Source: Asaia siamensis (GTDB taxonomy: Bacteria > Pseudomonadota > Alphaproteobacteria > Acetobacterales > Acetobacteraceae). From it: DNA of 64,000 nucleotides. Made by a program: the position numbers and the translations under genes. The first letter of the stretch is position 1. Every line of letters begins with the position of its first letter. Location of the stretch: positions 124,001 through 188,000 of the forward strand of contig NZ_BMCH01000003.1 in assembly GCF_014635085.1 (NCBI RefSeq), given 5' to 3'. Of this stretch, positions 51,496 through 61,282 are shown in pieces. The notes under the pieces were generated by a model that was not told the DNA's origin, ran no database searches, and was given only the letters and a program-made list of their open reading frames with translations.

Positions 51496-52824
51496 TCAGG
51501 CCTCGCCGTATCTTGCAGCATGGCGTGGCGAGATCCAACGGGCCGCCAGCACGAGACAGATGACGAAAATCATGATCGAGCAGGCAACGCTGGCCAGCGC
51601 CGCCCCGGTTACCCCGCAGAGCGCCATCAACCCGGCCAGGATCGCAAAATAGAGGGCGATCACTGCCAGACGGTATTTGAGAATGATGGCCAGACGCCCC
51701 ATCACGGTCAGTAGCGTTTCGAGCGGAATGATGCAGACTTCCAGAAGGGCACTGAACACCATCAGCAGGATGATCGGCATCTCATTGGCAAAGCTGTCAT
51801 GCAGCATGAGATGGACGATGGCCTTGCCGCCAAACAGCGCCACGACAACCGCCAGCGCGGAAAACCCGAAAATGACCAGAGCCAGTCGACGCGCGACATG
51901 ACGCAGTTCGCTCCAGTTCTGGTTGTCCCTGAAGCGCACGAATTCGGGATAGAGGCTGGGAATCATCATCTGGGCGGGTTTGGCGAGGCCGTCGCATATC
52001 TGCTTCGTCACGCGATAGATCGCGACATCGCGCGCCCCAAGCATGGCACCGATTATCAGTGTGCCGCCCTGTCTGAACAGCGCATCGAGGATCTGGTTGA
52101 CACTGACCCGCAGCGTAAAGCCCCAGATACCGAGCGTCTCGGATGGCGTCAGAAATGACGAAACAAGCCTGATATCGCCACCCATATGCCGTCGCAGCAA
52201 TACGAGGCCACCAAGACTGGTCAGGGCGAAGAGGGCAAACTGGTGCAGGAACCAGATGAACAGGAAAAATTCGAGCGGCGCATGGCAGAGAGAACCAATC
52301 AGATAGCCAAGCGTACGCACGCAGGTCGAACCGAAATCGAACAGGGCTGCCAGACCGAAACGATTGCACAGCCTGATTACGCCGGTAGACCAGCCCGTAT
52401 TCATGAAAGCGACCGTCAGCATCATCCAGCTCGCATCGCGCTTGACCGGGTCTGACCAGCCCAGAAAATGCGTGCCGGTCAGGGCAATCACGATCACCCC
52501 TCCGACAAGGCCGATTGCTGCGCTGATCATGTCCGAACGGATGCAATAGCCAAGGACAGGCATGAAACGACGCCGGTCACGCGCCTCAAACGCGGCGGTA
52601 CCGTAATGAAGCAGGGTCTGCCATGACTGCAGATGCGTCATGTCGGAAACCAGCGTCACAAAGGTGGTGATCAGCAAAAGCACACCGAACGTCTTGAGCC
52701 CGAGGGCGTGAACAGCCCATGCCACATAGGCAAAGCTGCACAGCGCGTTGATGATCCGGCTGGAAATCAGAAATCCGGTATTGCTGAAAATGCGGTGCAG
52801 CGCCGAGCGTGGTTCAGAAGCCAT
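51496..52824 (-). CDS. Polysaccharide (O-antigen-type) flippase, Wzx-like
   Basis: 442 residues with about twelve helices. It opens with GFLISSRIINALCSFAYVAW and includes GRTLIIGAMLGA-like text (GGTLIIGAMLGARDVAIYRV), as in MATE/Wzx lipid-linked oligosaccharide flippases. It lies 33 bases after a glycosyltransferase gene, suggesting joint work on an exopolysaccharide or lipopolysaccharide unit. Substrate unknown. Confidence 0.82.
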   Translation of the reverse strand: MASEPRSALHRIFSNTGFLISSRIINALCSFAYVAWAVHALGLKTFGVLLLITTFVTLVSDMTHLQSWQTLLHYGTAAFEARDRRRFMPVLGYCIRSDMISAAIGLVGGVIVIALTGTHFLGWSDPVKRDASWMMLTVAFMNTGWSTGVIRLCNRFGLAALFDFGSTCVRTLGYLIGSLCHAPLEFFLFIWFLHQFALFALTSLGGLVLLRRHMGGDIRLVSSFLTPSETLGIWGFTLRVSVNQILDALFRQGGTLIIGAMLGARDVAIYRVTKQICDGLAKPAQMMIPSLYPEFVRFRDNQNWSELRHVARRLALVIFGFSALAVVVALFGGKAIVHLMLHDSFANEMPIILLMVFSALLEVCIIPLETLLTVMGRLAIILKYRLAVIALYFAILAGLMALCGVTGAALASVACSIMIFVICLVLAARWISPRHAARYGEA

Positions 52825-52857
52825 GGGGCGGCAAGAGATCGCGATAGAAAGGTTTTG

Positions 52858-54084
52858 TCAAAGGGCATGCCCAGTGAGCCCTGCATGGGCCATCGAGGCC
52901 ATGGGGCTCTGAGCTGGCATATCGAGACGCTCCATCAGGCGCGGCTCCCCTGACCGGAAACGCATGAGGGCGAGAAAATCCTCGCCCCCTCGCGAGACAT
53001 GAAAGGGCGCAACGAGGGAAGCAAGGGCTTCGCAATCCGGCGCAGGGTCTGAAAGCAGCGCGCTCATGGCCCCGGCGAGTGCCGCGACATCGCGTGTCGG
53101 TACGCTGCGCCCGGCAATGGCGTCGGCAGTCAGAGTGTCGACAGCGGGTGAGCAACGCGTCGAGACGATCTGCCGCCCAGCAGCCAGGGCTTCGAGCAGA
53201 ACAGCACCGAAGCTCTCGCAATGAGAGGACAGGACGAACAGGCGCGCCTGCTCCAGATACGGGCGGATGCTGGGCACATAACCTGTCAGCGTCACACGCC
53301 CGGCAAGACCGAGCCCATCAATCAGGCTTTCGAGCGCGCCGCGTTCCGGCCCCTCGCCACAGATCACCAGCCTTGCCTCGGGGCGCCGGGCGGCGACCGC
53401 ATGAAAGGCGTTGATCAGCAGATCGAACCCCTTGATCGGCACGAGGCGCCCCGCTGCAAGAATGGTCGCCGACCCTTCGGGCACAGGGCATGGACGCCCC
53501 TCATCCCATAATGCCGGCAAGGGCACGACATCGACATGGGCGCACCCCACGATCTCACGCGTCTCACGCGCCAGAGGTTCGCTGAGTGTGGTGATGACAT
53601 CGGCCTTGCCGAGCAATCGACGCATACGCCAGTCATAACCAATCTGGACCAGACGCGAGCGATTGCTGCGACAGACCGGCGAACTCACCTGCGCCACGAT
53701 ATGAGGGGCCTGTCCGGCGGGCAGGGATTTAAGCATCGGAATGACGGGCCAGTGGCTGTTGCCCGGCACGTAGCAGGACTCGATCCTGCGCTGGCGCAGC
53801 ACCGCGCGTGCGTGAAAGGCGAGAGACCAGGCGAGACGCGTGTCACCCAGAGCAGGGCTAAGGCCCAGGTCAACAATCTCGACCGAAGGGTCGAGCAGCG
53901 CCCTTAGCGGGCCATCGTCGCGACCCACCAGAAGGGTGACGGCAATCTGGCGCGACGCCCAGTAATTGGCGAGACCGATAGCCACGCGTTCGCTGCCGCC
54001 AAGACGGAAATCACGCAGGACGATGGCGATGGAGCCCGGCACCGAAGCCGACGGGCCGCACTTGATAGGGGTAATGACGGACAT
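52858..54084 (-). CDS. Glycosyltransferase family 4-type
   Basis: 408 residues with two Rossmann domains. The N-terminal VLRDFRLGGSERVAIGLAN carries the family-4 G-G motif; the C-terminal donor site shows ILAAGRLVPIKGFDLLINAF, LVICGEGPERGALE and LFVLSSHCESFGAVLLEALA (E-x7-E). It transfers a sugar from a nucleotide donor in the cytoplasm. It is upstream of the flippase in the same operon. Sugar identity cannot be told. Confidence 0.92.
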   Translation of the reverse strand: MSVITPIKCGPSASVPGSIAIVLRDFRLGGSERVAIGLANYWASRQIAVTLLVGRDDGPLRALLDPSVEIVDLGLSPALGDTRLAWSLAFHARAVLRQRRIESCYVPGNSHWPVIPMLKSLPAGQAPHIVAQVSSPVCRSNRSRLVQIGYDWRMRRLLGKADVITTLSEPLARETREIVGCAHVDVVPLPALWDEGRPCPVPEGSATILAAGRLVPIKGFDLLINAFHAVAARRPEARLVICGEGPERGALESLIDGLGLAGRVTLTGYVPSIRPYLEQARLFVLSSHCESFGAVLLEALAAGRQIVSTRCSPAVDTLTADAIAGRSVPTRDVAALAGAMSALLSDPAPDCEALASLVAPFHVSRGGEDFLALMRFRSGEPRLMERLDMPAQSPMASMAHAGLTGHAL

Positions 54085-54248
54085 AAGAATCAGTCGTTCT
54101 GGCCTGCGAGGGAAGACCCGCCCTGATTGTCATAGTTTGACACAAGATACAATGCGTTACTTTTCCGGATACGGCAAATCCGGCCGGACTGCCCTCGCAG
54201 GCATAATACCATACGAGAGCAGAACGCAGTAAGGACCTCAGACCGCAA

Positions 54249-54581
54249 TCAATCCTTTGTTGCAGGCGCGTCCGAAGGGGCCGATTTACCAGGCCGGGTC
54301 GAGTGTTCGACATCATAGGCCGTGGCTTTTTCTTCATAGCTGCCCTTTGCGCCCGGATGCTCCTTGTCATAGAGCGCGGCCTTTTCACGAGCTTCCTTGC
54401 GGTATTCGTGACGCTTGTACATGCCCGTGGCACACCCACCGACAGCGCCGAGCACGCCATGATTGACCAGATGGCCGCCGACAGCACCGGCAGCCCCGTA
54501 TTTCAGGCATCCGCCCGGTTCGGCATGGGCGAGAGGGGCGACGACGAAGGCCAGCAGGGTGAGGCCGAGAAATGGACGCAT
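54249..54581 (-). CDS. Small secreted glycine-zipper-like protein
   Basis: 110 residues with a signal peptide (LLAFVVAPLAHA) and two short G-x-x-x-G stretches (YGAAGAVGGHLVNHGVLGAV), then a charged Lys/Glu-rich tail (HEYRKEAREKAALYDKEHPG). It is like small envelope glycine-zipper proteins and unlike the lipoprotein pair at 17.5 kb in having no lipobox. Role unknown. It sits between kup and the glycosyltransferase gene. Confidence 0.65.
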   Translation of the reverse strand: MRPFLGLTLLAFVVAPLAHAEPGGCLKYGAAGAVGGHLVNHGVLGAVGGCATGMYKRHEYRKEAREKAALYDKEHPGAKGSYEEKATAYDVEHSTRPGKSAPSDAPATKD

Positions 54582-54659
54582 GGACTTTTCCTTGAATTAT
54601 CAGGGCCTCCTCACGTTCGAAGACGCCCTGATGGTAGAAGAGTGAAAAACCGCTCGGGT

Positions 54660-56531
54660 TCAGATTTCGACCTGATGCCCGATTTCAACCAGACGCTCGC
54701 GCGGCAGGGTGAACCGATCGGAAGCACGCACCGCGTTGCGATAGAGAAACCCGAACAGAATGCGACGCGGCGAGACCATCTTGGGTGTCTTGAGATCTGG
54801 CACAACGTCGTCATCGCCAGCAAAGAACACCAGCTTGTCGAGGTCCAGCGTGCAGCCCTGCTCTTTTGCCTGACCGAGCACGTAATAGAGATTGGGTATC
54901 TCGACGAAACCGAAGGTGACGTTGATCTGCCAGATCCCGTTGCCAAGATCCTTTGTTGTCATGCGCTCAGCGGAAGGGATGCGGGGCACAGTGTCGAATT
55001 TGACGTTGAGCACCACAACCTGCTCCGGCAGGCAGTGAAAATCGGCCACATGACGCATGACGATGGGCGGCAGGGCGCTCTCATAGCGCGAGAGAAACAC
55101 AGCAGCCCCCGGTGTTCTGATCATCTCGCCATTACGCAGTTTCTGCAGAACCTTGTCCGAACGCTCACCAAGGGGCGCCAGACCGGCTCGAAGCAGAATG
55201 ATACCACGGCGCCATGTTGTCATGATGATGTAGATGAACAGGCCTATCAGAAGCGGCACATAGCCGCCCTTGTCGATCTTGAGCAGATTGGCAACAAAGA
55301 ACGCGACATCGATGATCGCAAAGAACAGGGCAATCGGCAGCGCCTTCCAGAGCGGCCATTCCCAGCGTTCGCGCATCACATCAAAGACGAGCAGTGTCGT
55401 CATGAGCATGGTTGTGGAAACTGCCGTGCCGTAGGCCCCTGAGAGCGCATCGGAGCTCTTGAAGCTCAGAGCGATCAGCAGCGTCACGACCATCAGCATC
55501 CAGTTGACGACCGAAACATAGATCTGGCCGTATTCGCTGTCCGACGTCTGACGGATATTGAGGCTTGGAAACCATCCGAGCTGCATCGCCTGACGCGTAA
55601 GCGTGAAAGCGCCCGTGATGATGGCCTGGCTGGCAATGATGGTCGCAAACGTCGCCAGCACCACCATCGGCAGTACCAGTGCATGGGGCATGGACGCGAA
55701 GAACGGGTTGTCCTTGATCTGCGGGTGGCTGACCAGAAACGCTGTCTGCCCGGCATAGCTCAACACCAGCATAGGCAATACGATAACAGCCAGAGCTAGC
55801 CTCACACTGGGGCGCCCGACATGGCTCATATCGGCATAAAGCGCTTCGGCACCCGTCACGGAAAGAAAGACGGCACCCAGAATGACGAGACTATTGGCGC
55901 CATGCTCATAGAGAAAGTGCAGCCCATAGAACGGATTGAGCCCGATCAGCACTGACGGATCATGGAGCAGCGAGCTGAGCCCGATCCCGCCCAGGGCGAG
56001 AAACCAGAGCAGCATGATCGGCCCGAAGACAGCGCTGATGCGCGCCGTTCCCAGAGGCTGGATAGCGAAAATGCCGAACAGGATAACGGCAGCAATCGGC
56101 AGGATGTAGGGCTGGAGTGATTTGGTCACGACCCCGATGCCCTCGATGGCACTCAGAACCGAGATGGCAGGCGTGATCGCCCCATCACCGTAGAGCAGGG
56201 CAGCACCGAACAGCCCCGCCGCGGCAAGAAGCGTGCCGCGCGTGTACCAGTGCTTGCCGAACGAGCCGCCAACAAGAGAAAAAAGGGCAAGAATACCGCC
56301 CTCCCCCTTGTTGTCGGCGCGCATCACGACGGTCGCATATTTGACCGCCACGACCAGGATCATGGTCCAGACCAGCAGAGAGAAACCGCCGAGAAGCGTC
56401 TCGCGGTCTGTCGAGCCTGTGTCGTTCAGGACGGTCTGGAGGGTATAAAGTGGGCTGGTTCCGATATCACCAAAAACGATGCCAAGTGCTGCCAGCGCGC
56501 CCGGCAGCACCTTCCTGTTTTCTTCGGCCAT
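54660..56531 (-). CDS. kup: Kup-type potassium uptake transporter
   Basis: 623 residues. It opens GALAALGIVFGDIGTSPLYTLQ, the Kup hallmark, with RADNKGEGGILALFSLV, YGDGAITPAISVLSAIEG, YADMSHVGRPSVRLA and about twelve helices, then a cytoplasmic C-terminal domain (ERMTTKDLGNGIWQINVTFG). It imports potassium with protons at low external potassium or pH, useful for an acid-producing bacterium. Nothing unusual. Confidence 0.96.
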   Translation of the reverse strand: MAEENRKVLPGALAALGIVFGDIGTSPLYTLQTVLNDTGSTDRETLLGGFSLLVWTMILVVAVKYATVVMRADNKGEGGILALFSLVGGSFGKHWYTRGTLLAAAGLFGAALLYGDGAITPAISVLSAIEGIGVVTKSLQPYILPIAAVILFGIFAIQPLGTARISAVFGPIMLLWFLALGGIGLSSLLHDPSVLIGLNPFYGLHFLYEHGANSLVILGAVFLSVTGAEALYADMSHVGRPSVRLALAVIVLPMLVLSYAGQTAFLVSHPQIKDNPFFASMPHALVLPMVVLATFATIIASQAIITGAFTLTRQAMQLGWFPSLNIRQTSDSEYGQIYVSVVNWMLMVVTLLIALSFKSSDALSGAYGTAVSTTMLMTTLLVFDVMRERWEWPLWKALPIALFFAIIDVAFFVANLLKIDKGGYVPLLIGLFIYIIMTTWRRGIILLRAGLAPLGERSDKVLQKLRNGEMIRTPGAAVFLSRYESALPPIVMRHVADFHCLPEQVVVLNVKFDTVPRIPSAERMTTKDLGNGIWQINVTFGFVEIPNLYYVLGQAKEQGCTLDLDKLVFFAGDDDVVPDLKTPKMVSPRRILFGFLYRNAVRASDRFTLPRERLVEIGHQVEI

Positions 56532-56561
56532 ACGGCTCCCCGTTTTATGCCGCCTCGGCCC

Positions 56562-56777
56562 TCATTCGTGATGGGAGGCGTCGGCGTCCAGAAGTTTGAC
56601 GTCGATGATCATCGCGCCTGAAAAATACATGGGCTTGACGAGATGCTTGATGATGTAGTGCCCATCGCCCCCTTCGATCCGCACCGGCACAGTGATATCG
56701 TAACCGGAGAGACGGGCGTCGTAGGTGGCCTCCTCGCCATTAAGCGAAACTAGGGCGATCAGTTCATCATTTGTCAT
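56562..56777 (-). CDS. Hypothetical small protein
   Basis: 71 residues starting MTNDELIALVSLNGEEATYD, after GGAGAA. It has a short alpha/beta pattern with PVRIEGGDGHYIIKHLVKP, and no recognised family. It lies between the HerA-like ATPase and kup on the same strand, with about 30 bases to the kup start. Confidence 0.6.
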   Translation of the reverse strand: MTNDELIALVSLNGEEATYDARLSGYDITVPVRIEGGDGHYIIKHLVKPMYFSGAMIIDVKLLDADASHHE

Positions 56778-56851
56778 AATTTTCTCCACAATCCCGCGTC
56801 GGGCTGGCAGCAACTAATGACCAAACGACGCGCCAGCCAGCGCGGTTGCAC

Positions 56852-58285
56852 TTATCCGCAGGTCTGCCAGCCGCAACCGATGAAGGCAATGCGCCGACCC
56901 GAGGGCATATCCTGCACGACAATGATCTGGCGCTCTTCCAGATAGGCGAGTTGTCTGCGCGCGCGACCGAGGGAATGCGTGCCATAGGCTTCGGCAATCG
57001 CGTCATCTCCGGGACAGGGGGCACCATCGAGCGCGGCACGGGCCAGAAGCAGCACCACGCCCTGCACGTCTTCCGGCACTGTGCGGGCAATCTCGAGCGC
57101 CTGCTCCCAGCTTTCCTCCTGCGCCTGCTCGAAGCTGGAGCCCGAGCGCACACTGGCAAGAAGCAGGCGGAAGGCCCCGAGATCGAGCACGTTCCGGTCG
57201 AGGCGCTCGATACGCGCTCGCAGCTGGAAATCCTGATAGAGCGTCGCCAGCGGACGATAGGCAGAGTCGTTTTCTGCCACCACGGCTTCGGTCAGGCGCC
57301 AGAGCAGATCGGGGGCAGCCTCAACAACAGGCGCAGCCTCCTCGACCGGCGCTGCGGCGGCGTAGGAATCGAGCTGGGCCAGCAGATCGGGCGCCGGCGC
57401 ACGGCGCTCTCTGGGGCGTGGCACGGTTTCGACCACGGGTTCGAGAATGAGGCTGTAATTATCCTCGGCAGGGCGCGCCTCGAATGGCGTCAGGACCGGC
57501 CCCGTCGCATGGCTTGCTGTCTCTACCGCACCGATGGACACCATGAGCGGCCTGCGGCTCAGCGCCGGGCCGAGCGCCATGAACTGCCCACGCGCAAGAT
57601 CGCGGAAGCCTTCTGCCGTGCGCCGCTCCATTCCCAGCAGATCGGCCGCGCGCAGCATGTCGATATCGAGGAAGGTGCGGCCCATCAGGAAATTGGAGGC
57701 CTCTGCCGCAACGTTCTTGGCCAGCTTGGCCAGACGCTGGGTCGCAATCACCCCGGCAAGACCGCGCTTTCTGCCACGGCACATCAGATTGGTCATGGCA
57801 CCGAGCGACAGGCGACGCGCCTCGTCAGAGGTGTCACCACTGGCGACAGGAGCAAAAAGCTGTGCCTCGTCCACCACGACCAGCACGGGATACCAATGGG
57901 CGCGCGGCGCCTCGAACATGCCGTTGAGGAAAGACCCGGCAGCACGCAGCTGCATTTCAGCCTCAACCGATTCCAGATTGAGCACGACAGAGGCGCGATG
58001 GGCACGGGCGCGCTCGCCTGCTGCGCGCAGCGTGGCTTCTGTCTGCTCTGACGCATCGATGACAAGATGGCCGTATTTATCGGCCAGGGTCACGAAATCG
58101 CCTTCCGGGTCGACAATGACCTGCTGGACGAGTGTTGCCGTCTGCTCCAGCAGGCGGCGCAGCAGATGCGATTTTCCCGAGCCCGAATTACCCTGCACCA
58201 GCAGGCGGGTTGCGAGAAGTTCTGTCAGGTCCAGCTGGACATCCGCGCCGTCACGGCCACGGCCCATCGTGATCGATACGCTCAT
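56852..58285 (-). CDS. HerA-like (DUF87) ATPase
   Basis: 477 residues. The Walker A is LVQGNSGSGKSHLLRRLLE near 30-46 and the Walker B VLVVVDEAQLF near 132; the arginine-finger region TNLMCRGRKRGLAGVIATQR is HerA-like. HerA proteins are hexameric DNA-translocating ATPases usually encoded with the NurA nuclease; no such gene is next to this one. The C-terminal part (from about 290) is Pro/Ala/Glu-rich and then helical, ending with a small winged-helix-like end (QLAYLEERQIIVVQ). DNA processing is likely, the partner is unknown. Confidence 0.85.
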   Translation of the reverse strand: MSVSITMGRGRDGADVQLDLTELLATRLLVQGNSGSGKSHLLRRLLEQTATLVQQVIVDPEGDFVTLADKYGHLVIDASEQTEATLRAAGERARAHRASVVLNLESVEAEMQLRAAGSFLNGMFEAPRAHWYPVLVVVDEAQLFAPVASGDTSDEARRLSLGAMTNLMCRGRKRGLAGVIATQRLAKLAKNVAAEASNFLMGRTFLDIDMLRAADLLGMERRTAEGFRDLARGQFMALGPALSRRPLMVSIGAVETASHATGPVLTPFEARPAEDNYSLILEPVVETVPRPRERRAPAPDLLAQLDSYAAAAPVEEAAPVVEAAPDLLWRLTEAVVAENDSAYRPLATLYQDFQLRARIERLDRNVLDLGAFRLLLASVRSGSSFEQAQEESWEQALEIARTVPEDVQGVVLLLARAALDGAPCPGDDAIAEAYGTHSLGRARRQLAYLEERQIIVVQDMPSGRRIAFIGCGWQTCG

Positions 58286-58336
58286 GCGGCTGTCCCTAGC
58301 GCAACTCGCCTCCGGAGTCAGCCATCGCAGGGGCGA

Positions 58337-59542
58337 TTACGGGTTTTGTCGCAGGTGGTTTTTCACCCCCTGTGCTGCATGACGCCCGGTGGCAAAGCAG
58401 GCCTGCAACAGATAGCCGCCTGTCGGCGCTTCCCAGTCCAGCATCTCTCCTGCCACAAACACGCCCGGGCGCTGTCTCACCATCAGCCCGTCATCGAGCG
58501 CCGCCTGCCTTATGCCACCAGCCGTCGAAATGGCGCGGGCGAGGGAATCCGGTGAGATGAGGTCGAGCGGGCAGGATTTGATGCACTGGGCAAGCCTGTC
58601 GGCGCTCGCATGGGCGGGTGTGGCCTCACGCAGCAGCCAGCGCGCAGCAGGAGACAGGCCCAGACGGCGCAGCTTGCCTGACTGGCTCTCACGCGCCCGA
58701 AACCCTTCAAGGCGAGCCTGCAGGACCTGCTGCGTCATACCGGGTCGCAGATCGAGCATGATCTGCAAACGCCCTTCACGCTGCAAGGCATCGCGCCAGA
58801 GTGAGGAGAGCCGATAGACGGGCGCACCCTCGATGCCCTGGCGGGTGATCGTCACATCGCCTCTGGCACTCTGCCCTGCCCCGTTGATGGTTATGGAATG
58901 CAGCACCTCACCATGAAACTGCTCGTGAAATGCTGGAGGCAGGCCTGTGATGAAACCGCAATTGGCAGGTTGCAGCGGCGTCAGGCTTTCCGGCGGCAGA
59001 AACCGGGTCCAGCCACCATCGCTGCCTAGGCGCGGCCATGACGCGCCGCCCAAAGCGAGAACGGTCGCTGCGGCCGTCACTGTCTTTTTGCCCTGCGGGG
59101 TCTCGAACAGCAGGCTTCCGGCTTCATCCCACCCTGCCCAGCGATGACGCAATTCGAACCGTGTATTGCGTTCGGCCAGTCGCGCCAGCCATGCCCGCAG
59201 CAACGGCGAGGCCTTCATCGCCTCGGGGAAAACGCGCCCGCTGCTGCCGGTAAAGCAGGGCTGGCCGAGAGCCTCTGACCATCGTCTCAATGCCTGCGGA
59301 GGATAGGCCCTGATCATCGGCGCCAGCCAGGAAGCTGCGGTGCCATAGCGGGTAAGGAATTTATCGAGATCTTCCGCATGGGTCAGGTTGAGACCGCTGC
59401 GCCCGGCCATGAGAAACTTGCGCGCAGGGCTTGGCATCTGATCATAGACGACCACATCGAACCCGTCGGAAGAGAGGCTTTCGGCAGCGGCAAGACCGGC
59501 AGGCCCGGCGCCGATCACGGCGATGGTTTGTGGTGTCAGCAT
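58337..59542 (-). CDS. FAD-dependent oxidoreductase, HI0933/TIGR03862 type
   Basis: 401 residues. TIAVIGAGPAGLAAAESLS is the FAD-binding Rossmann motif; KFLMAGRSGLNLTHAED, TGSSGRVFPEAMKASPLL and ATVLALGGASWPRLGSDG followed by GEMLDWEAPTGGYLLQACFA at the end match the PP_4765 subgroup of HI0933-like flavoproteins. The reaction is unknown. It ends about 50 bases from the HerA-like gene on the same strand. Confidence 0.9.
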   Translation of the reverse strand: MLTPQTIAVIGAGPAGLAAAESLSSDGFDVVVYDQMPSPARKFLMAGRSGLNLTHAEDLDKFLTRYGTAASWLAPMIRAYPPQALRRWSEALGQPCFTGSSGRVFPEAMKASPLLRAWLARLAERNTRFELRHRWAGWDEAGSLLFETPQGKKTVTAAATVLALGGASWPRLGSDGGWTRFLPPESLTPLQPANCGFITGLPPAFHEQFHGEVLHSITINGAGQSARGDVTITRQGIEGAPVYRLSSLWRDALQREGRLQIMLDLRPGMTQQVLQARLEGFRARESQSGKLRRLGLSPAARWLLREATPAHASADRLAQCIKSCPLDLISPDSLARAISTAGGIRQAALDDGLMVRQRPGVFVAGEMLDWEAPTGGYLLQACFATGRHAAQGVKNHLRQNP

Positions 59543-59746
59543 GAGGCGGGTTTAAGCCTCTTCACCAAATAGTGCCATAGAACGCCGCTTTTACCTCTTG
59601 AGCCTTTTGCGGGAACCGCCACATCATCCTGCGCGCTGCACTCCAGATCCGCGCCCAGACAGGGCCAGTTTCGAACACGCTGCTTCAGCCACGCCCCTTT
59701 TGCGCGATTTTTCCTTTCCATGTCTCGTGATCCTTCAGGACAGCCC

Positions 59747-61231
59747 ATGATCGCTCTCAATTCAGAGACCCTCTCGACCCTCCCTGCCAGTGTCGAGGTT
59801 TTCCCCTATGATCGAGCCTCCCTGAAAGCAGGGATCGTGCATCTGAGCGTTGGCAATTTCCATCGTGCCCATCAGTGCTGGTATATTGATCGTCTTCTGA
59901 GCCAGCCGGGTAATGAAAGCTGGGCCTTCTGCGGGGTCGGCCTGATCGATGACGCGACCGAACGCCTTAAGCTCGAAGCCTTTCCCGCACAGGATAATCT
60001 CTACACACTCACGCGCTATGCGCCTGACGGCACGACACGACATCAGGTGATCGGCTCTATGCTCGATTATCTTTTTGCGCCTGCCGACCCGCAAGGCGTT
60101 CTTGCCCGCATGGCAGACCCCGAGACGCGCATCGTGTCGATGACCATTACCGAGGGCGGGTATAATCAGGACCACGCGACCGGCAGCTATCGTCTGGAAA
60201 CGCCACTGACCCGGCGTGAACTCGCCGCACCGACCAGGCCGGAATCGGCTTTCGGCTATATCGTCGAGGCCCTGCGGCTGCGTCGTGAGGCAGGCATTGC
60301 CCCGTTCACTGTCATGTCCTGCGACAATCTGCGCGATAATGGCGTCGTGACGCAGCGCTCGGTCGTCAGCCATGCGCGCGCGCTCGACCCGGCACTGGCG
60401 ACGTGGATCGAGGAGAATGTCTCCTTCCCAAGCTCCATGGTCGATCGCATCACCCCTGCCGTGCTCAAGGAAGATGCCGACCGGGTGAACATGGAATGCG
60501 GTGTTCATGACCGCCTGCCGGTCATTTCGGAAGGATTCGCCCAGTGGGTGATCGAAGACCGCTTCGTCAACGGGCGCCCGGCGCTCGAGAAAGTCGGTGC
60601 GCAGATCGTGCCTGACGTGCATCCGTATGAGCTCGCCAAGGTACGTATGCTCAATGCCTCGCATTCCATGCTTGCCTATCCCGGCCAGCTTTCGGGGCTC
60701 GAGACCGTGCGCGATGCCATTATCGACCCGCAGATCGGCAAGCTGGTCGAGCGCTTCATGAGCCTCGATGTCATTCCGCATCTGAGTGCCCCGCAGGACA
60801 TGCCGCTCCCGGCCTATCGCGATCTCGTCATTGCGCGTTTCAGCAATCCGAATGTCGGCGACAGACTGGCCCGCATCACTGGCGATGGCGGCAGCAAGCT
60901 GCCCGTTTTTCTCGCCCCGAGCTGGAACAAGCTCGTGGAATCCGGCGGGACGCTCGATCGCATGGCGTTCGTTCTGGCCTGCTTCATTCGCTATCTCGGC
61001 GGGCGTACCGATCAGGGAGCAGGCTTCACGCCTTTCGAACCCGCCCTCTCCGAAGCGCAGCGCAAGCTGGCCGAAAGCTGGGATACGGTGTTCACCATGA
61101 CGGTTTTCGAGAGCTTTACACTCGACGACACCCATCGCCGGATGATTCGTGAAATGGCGGAAAGCATGGAACAGAGAGGCACAGAGGCCGTTCTGGCTGA
61201 ACTCCTTGCGGCAGCACCTGCCAGCGCCTGA
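59747..61231 (+). CDS. Mannitol 2-dehydrogenase (long-chain, fructuronate reductase family)
   Basis: 494 residues. The N-terminal Rossmann fold begins GIVHLSVGNFHRAHQCWYID and includes VSMTITEGGYN and FTVMSCDNLRDNG; the catalytic Lys region is HPYELAKVRMLNASHSMLAY, typical of polyol-specific long-chain dehydrogenases that interconvert fructose and mannitol with NAD(P)H. It could also act on related polyols. ATG at 59747 follows TCAGGA; ATG at 59720 lacks a ribosome binding site. It complements the fructose-releasing GH32 enzyme at 40.7 kb. Confidence 0.92.
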   Translation: MIALNSETLSTLPASVEVFPYDRASLKAGIVHLSVGNFHRAHQCWYIDRLLSQPGNESWAFCGVGLIDDATERLKLEAFPAQDNLYTLTRYAPDGTTRHQVIGSMLDYLFAPADPQGVLARMADPETRIVSMTITEGGYNQDHATGSYRLETPLTRRELAAPTRPESAFGYIVEALRLRREAGIAPFTVMSCDNLRDNGVVTQRSVVSHARALDPALATWIEENVSFPSSMVDRITPAVLKEDADRVNMECGVHDRLPVISEGFAQWVIEDRFVNGRPALEKVGAQIVPDVHPYELAKVRMLNASHSMLAYPGQLSGLETVRDAIIDPQIGKLVERFMSLDVIPHLSAPQDMPLPAYRDLVIARFSNPNVGDRLARITGDGGSKLPVFLAPSWNKLVESGGTLDRMAFVLACFIRYLGGRTDQGAGFTPFEPALSEAQRKLAESWDTVFTMTVFESFTLDDTHRRMIREMAESMEQRGTEAVLAELLAAAPASA

Positions 61232-61282
61232 TCCCTCAGGCCGGAACGAGACTGCCGCCTTTTTCGTCCAGAGGCGCCTTTC

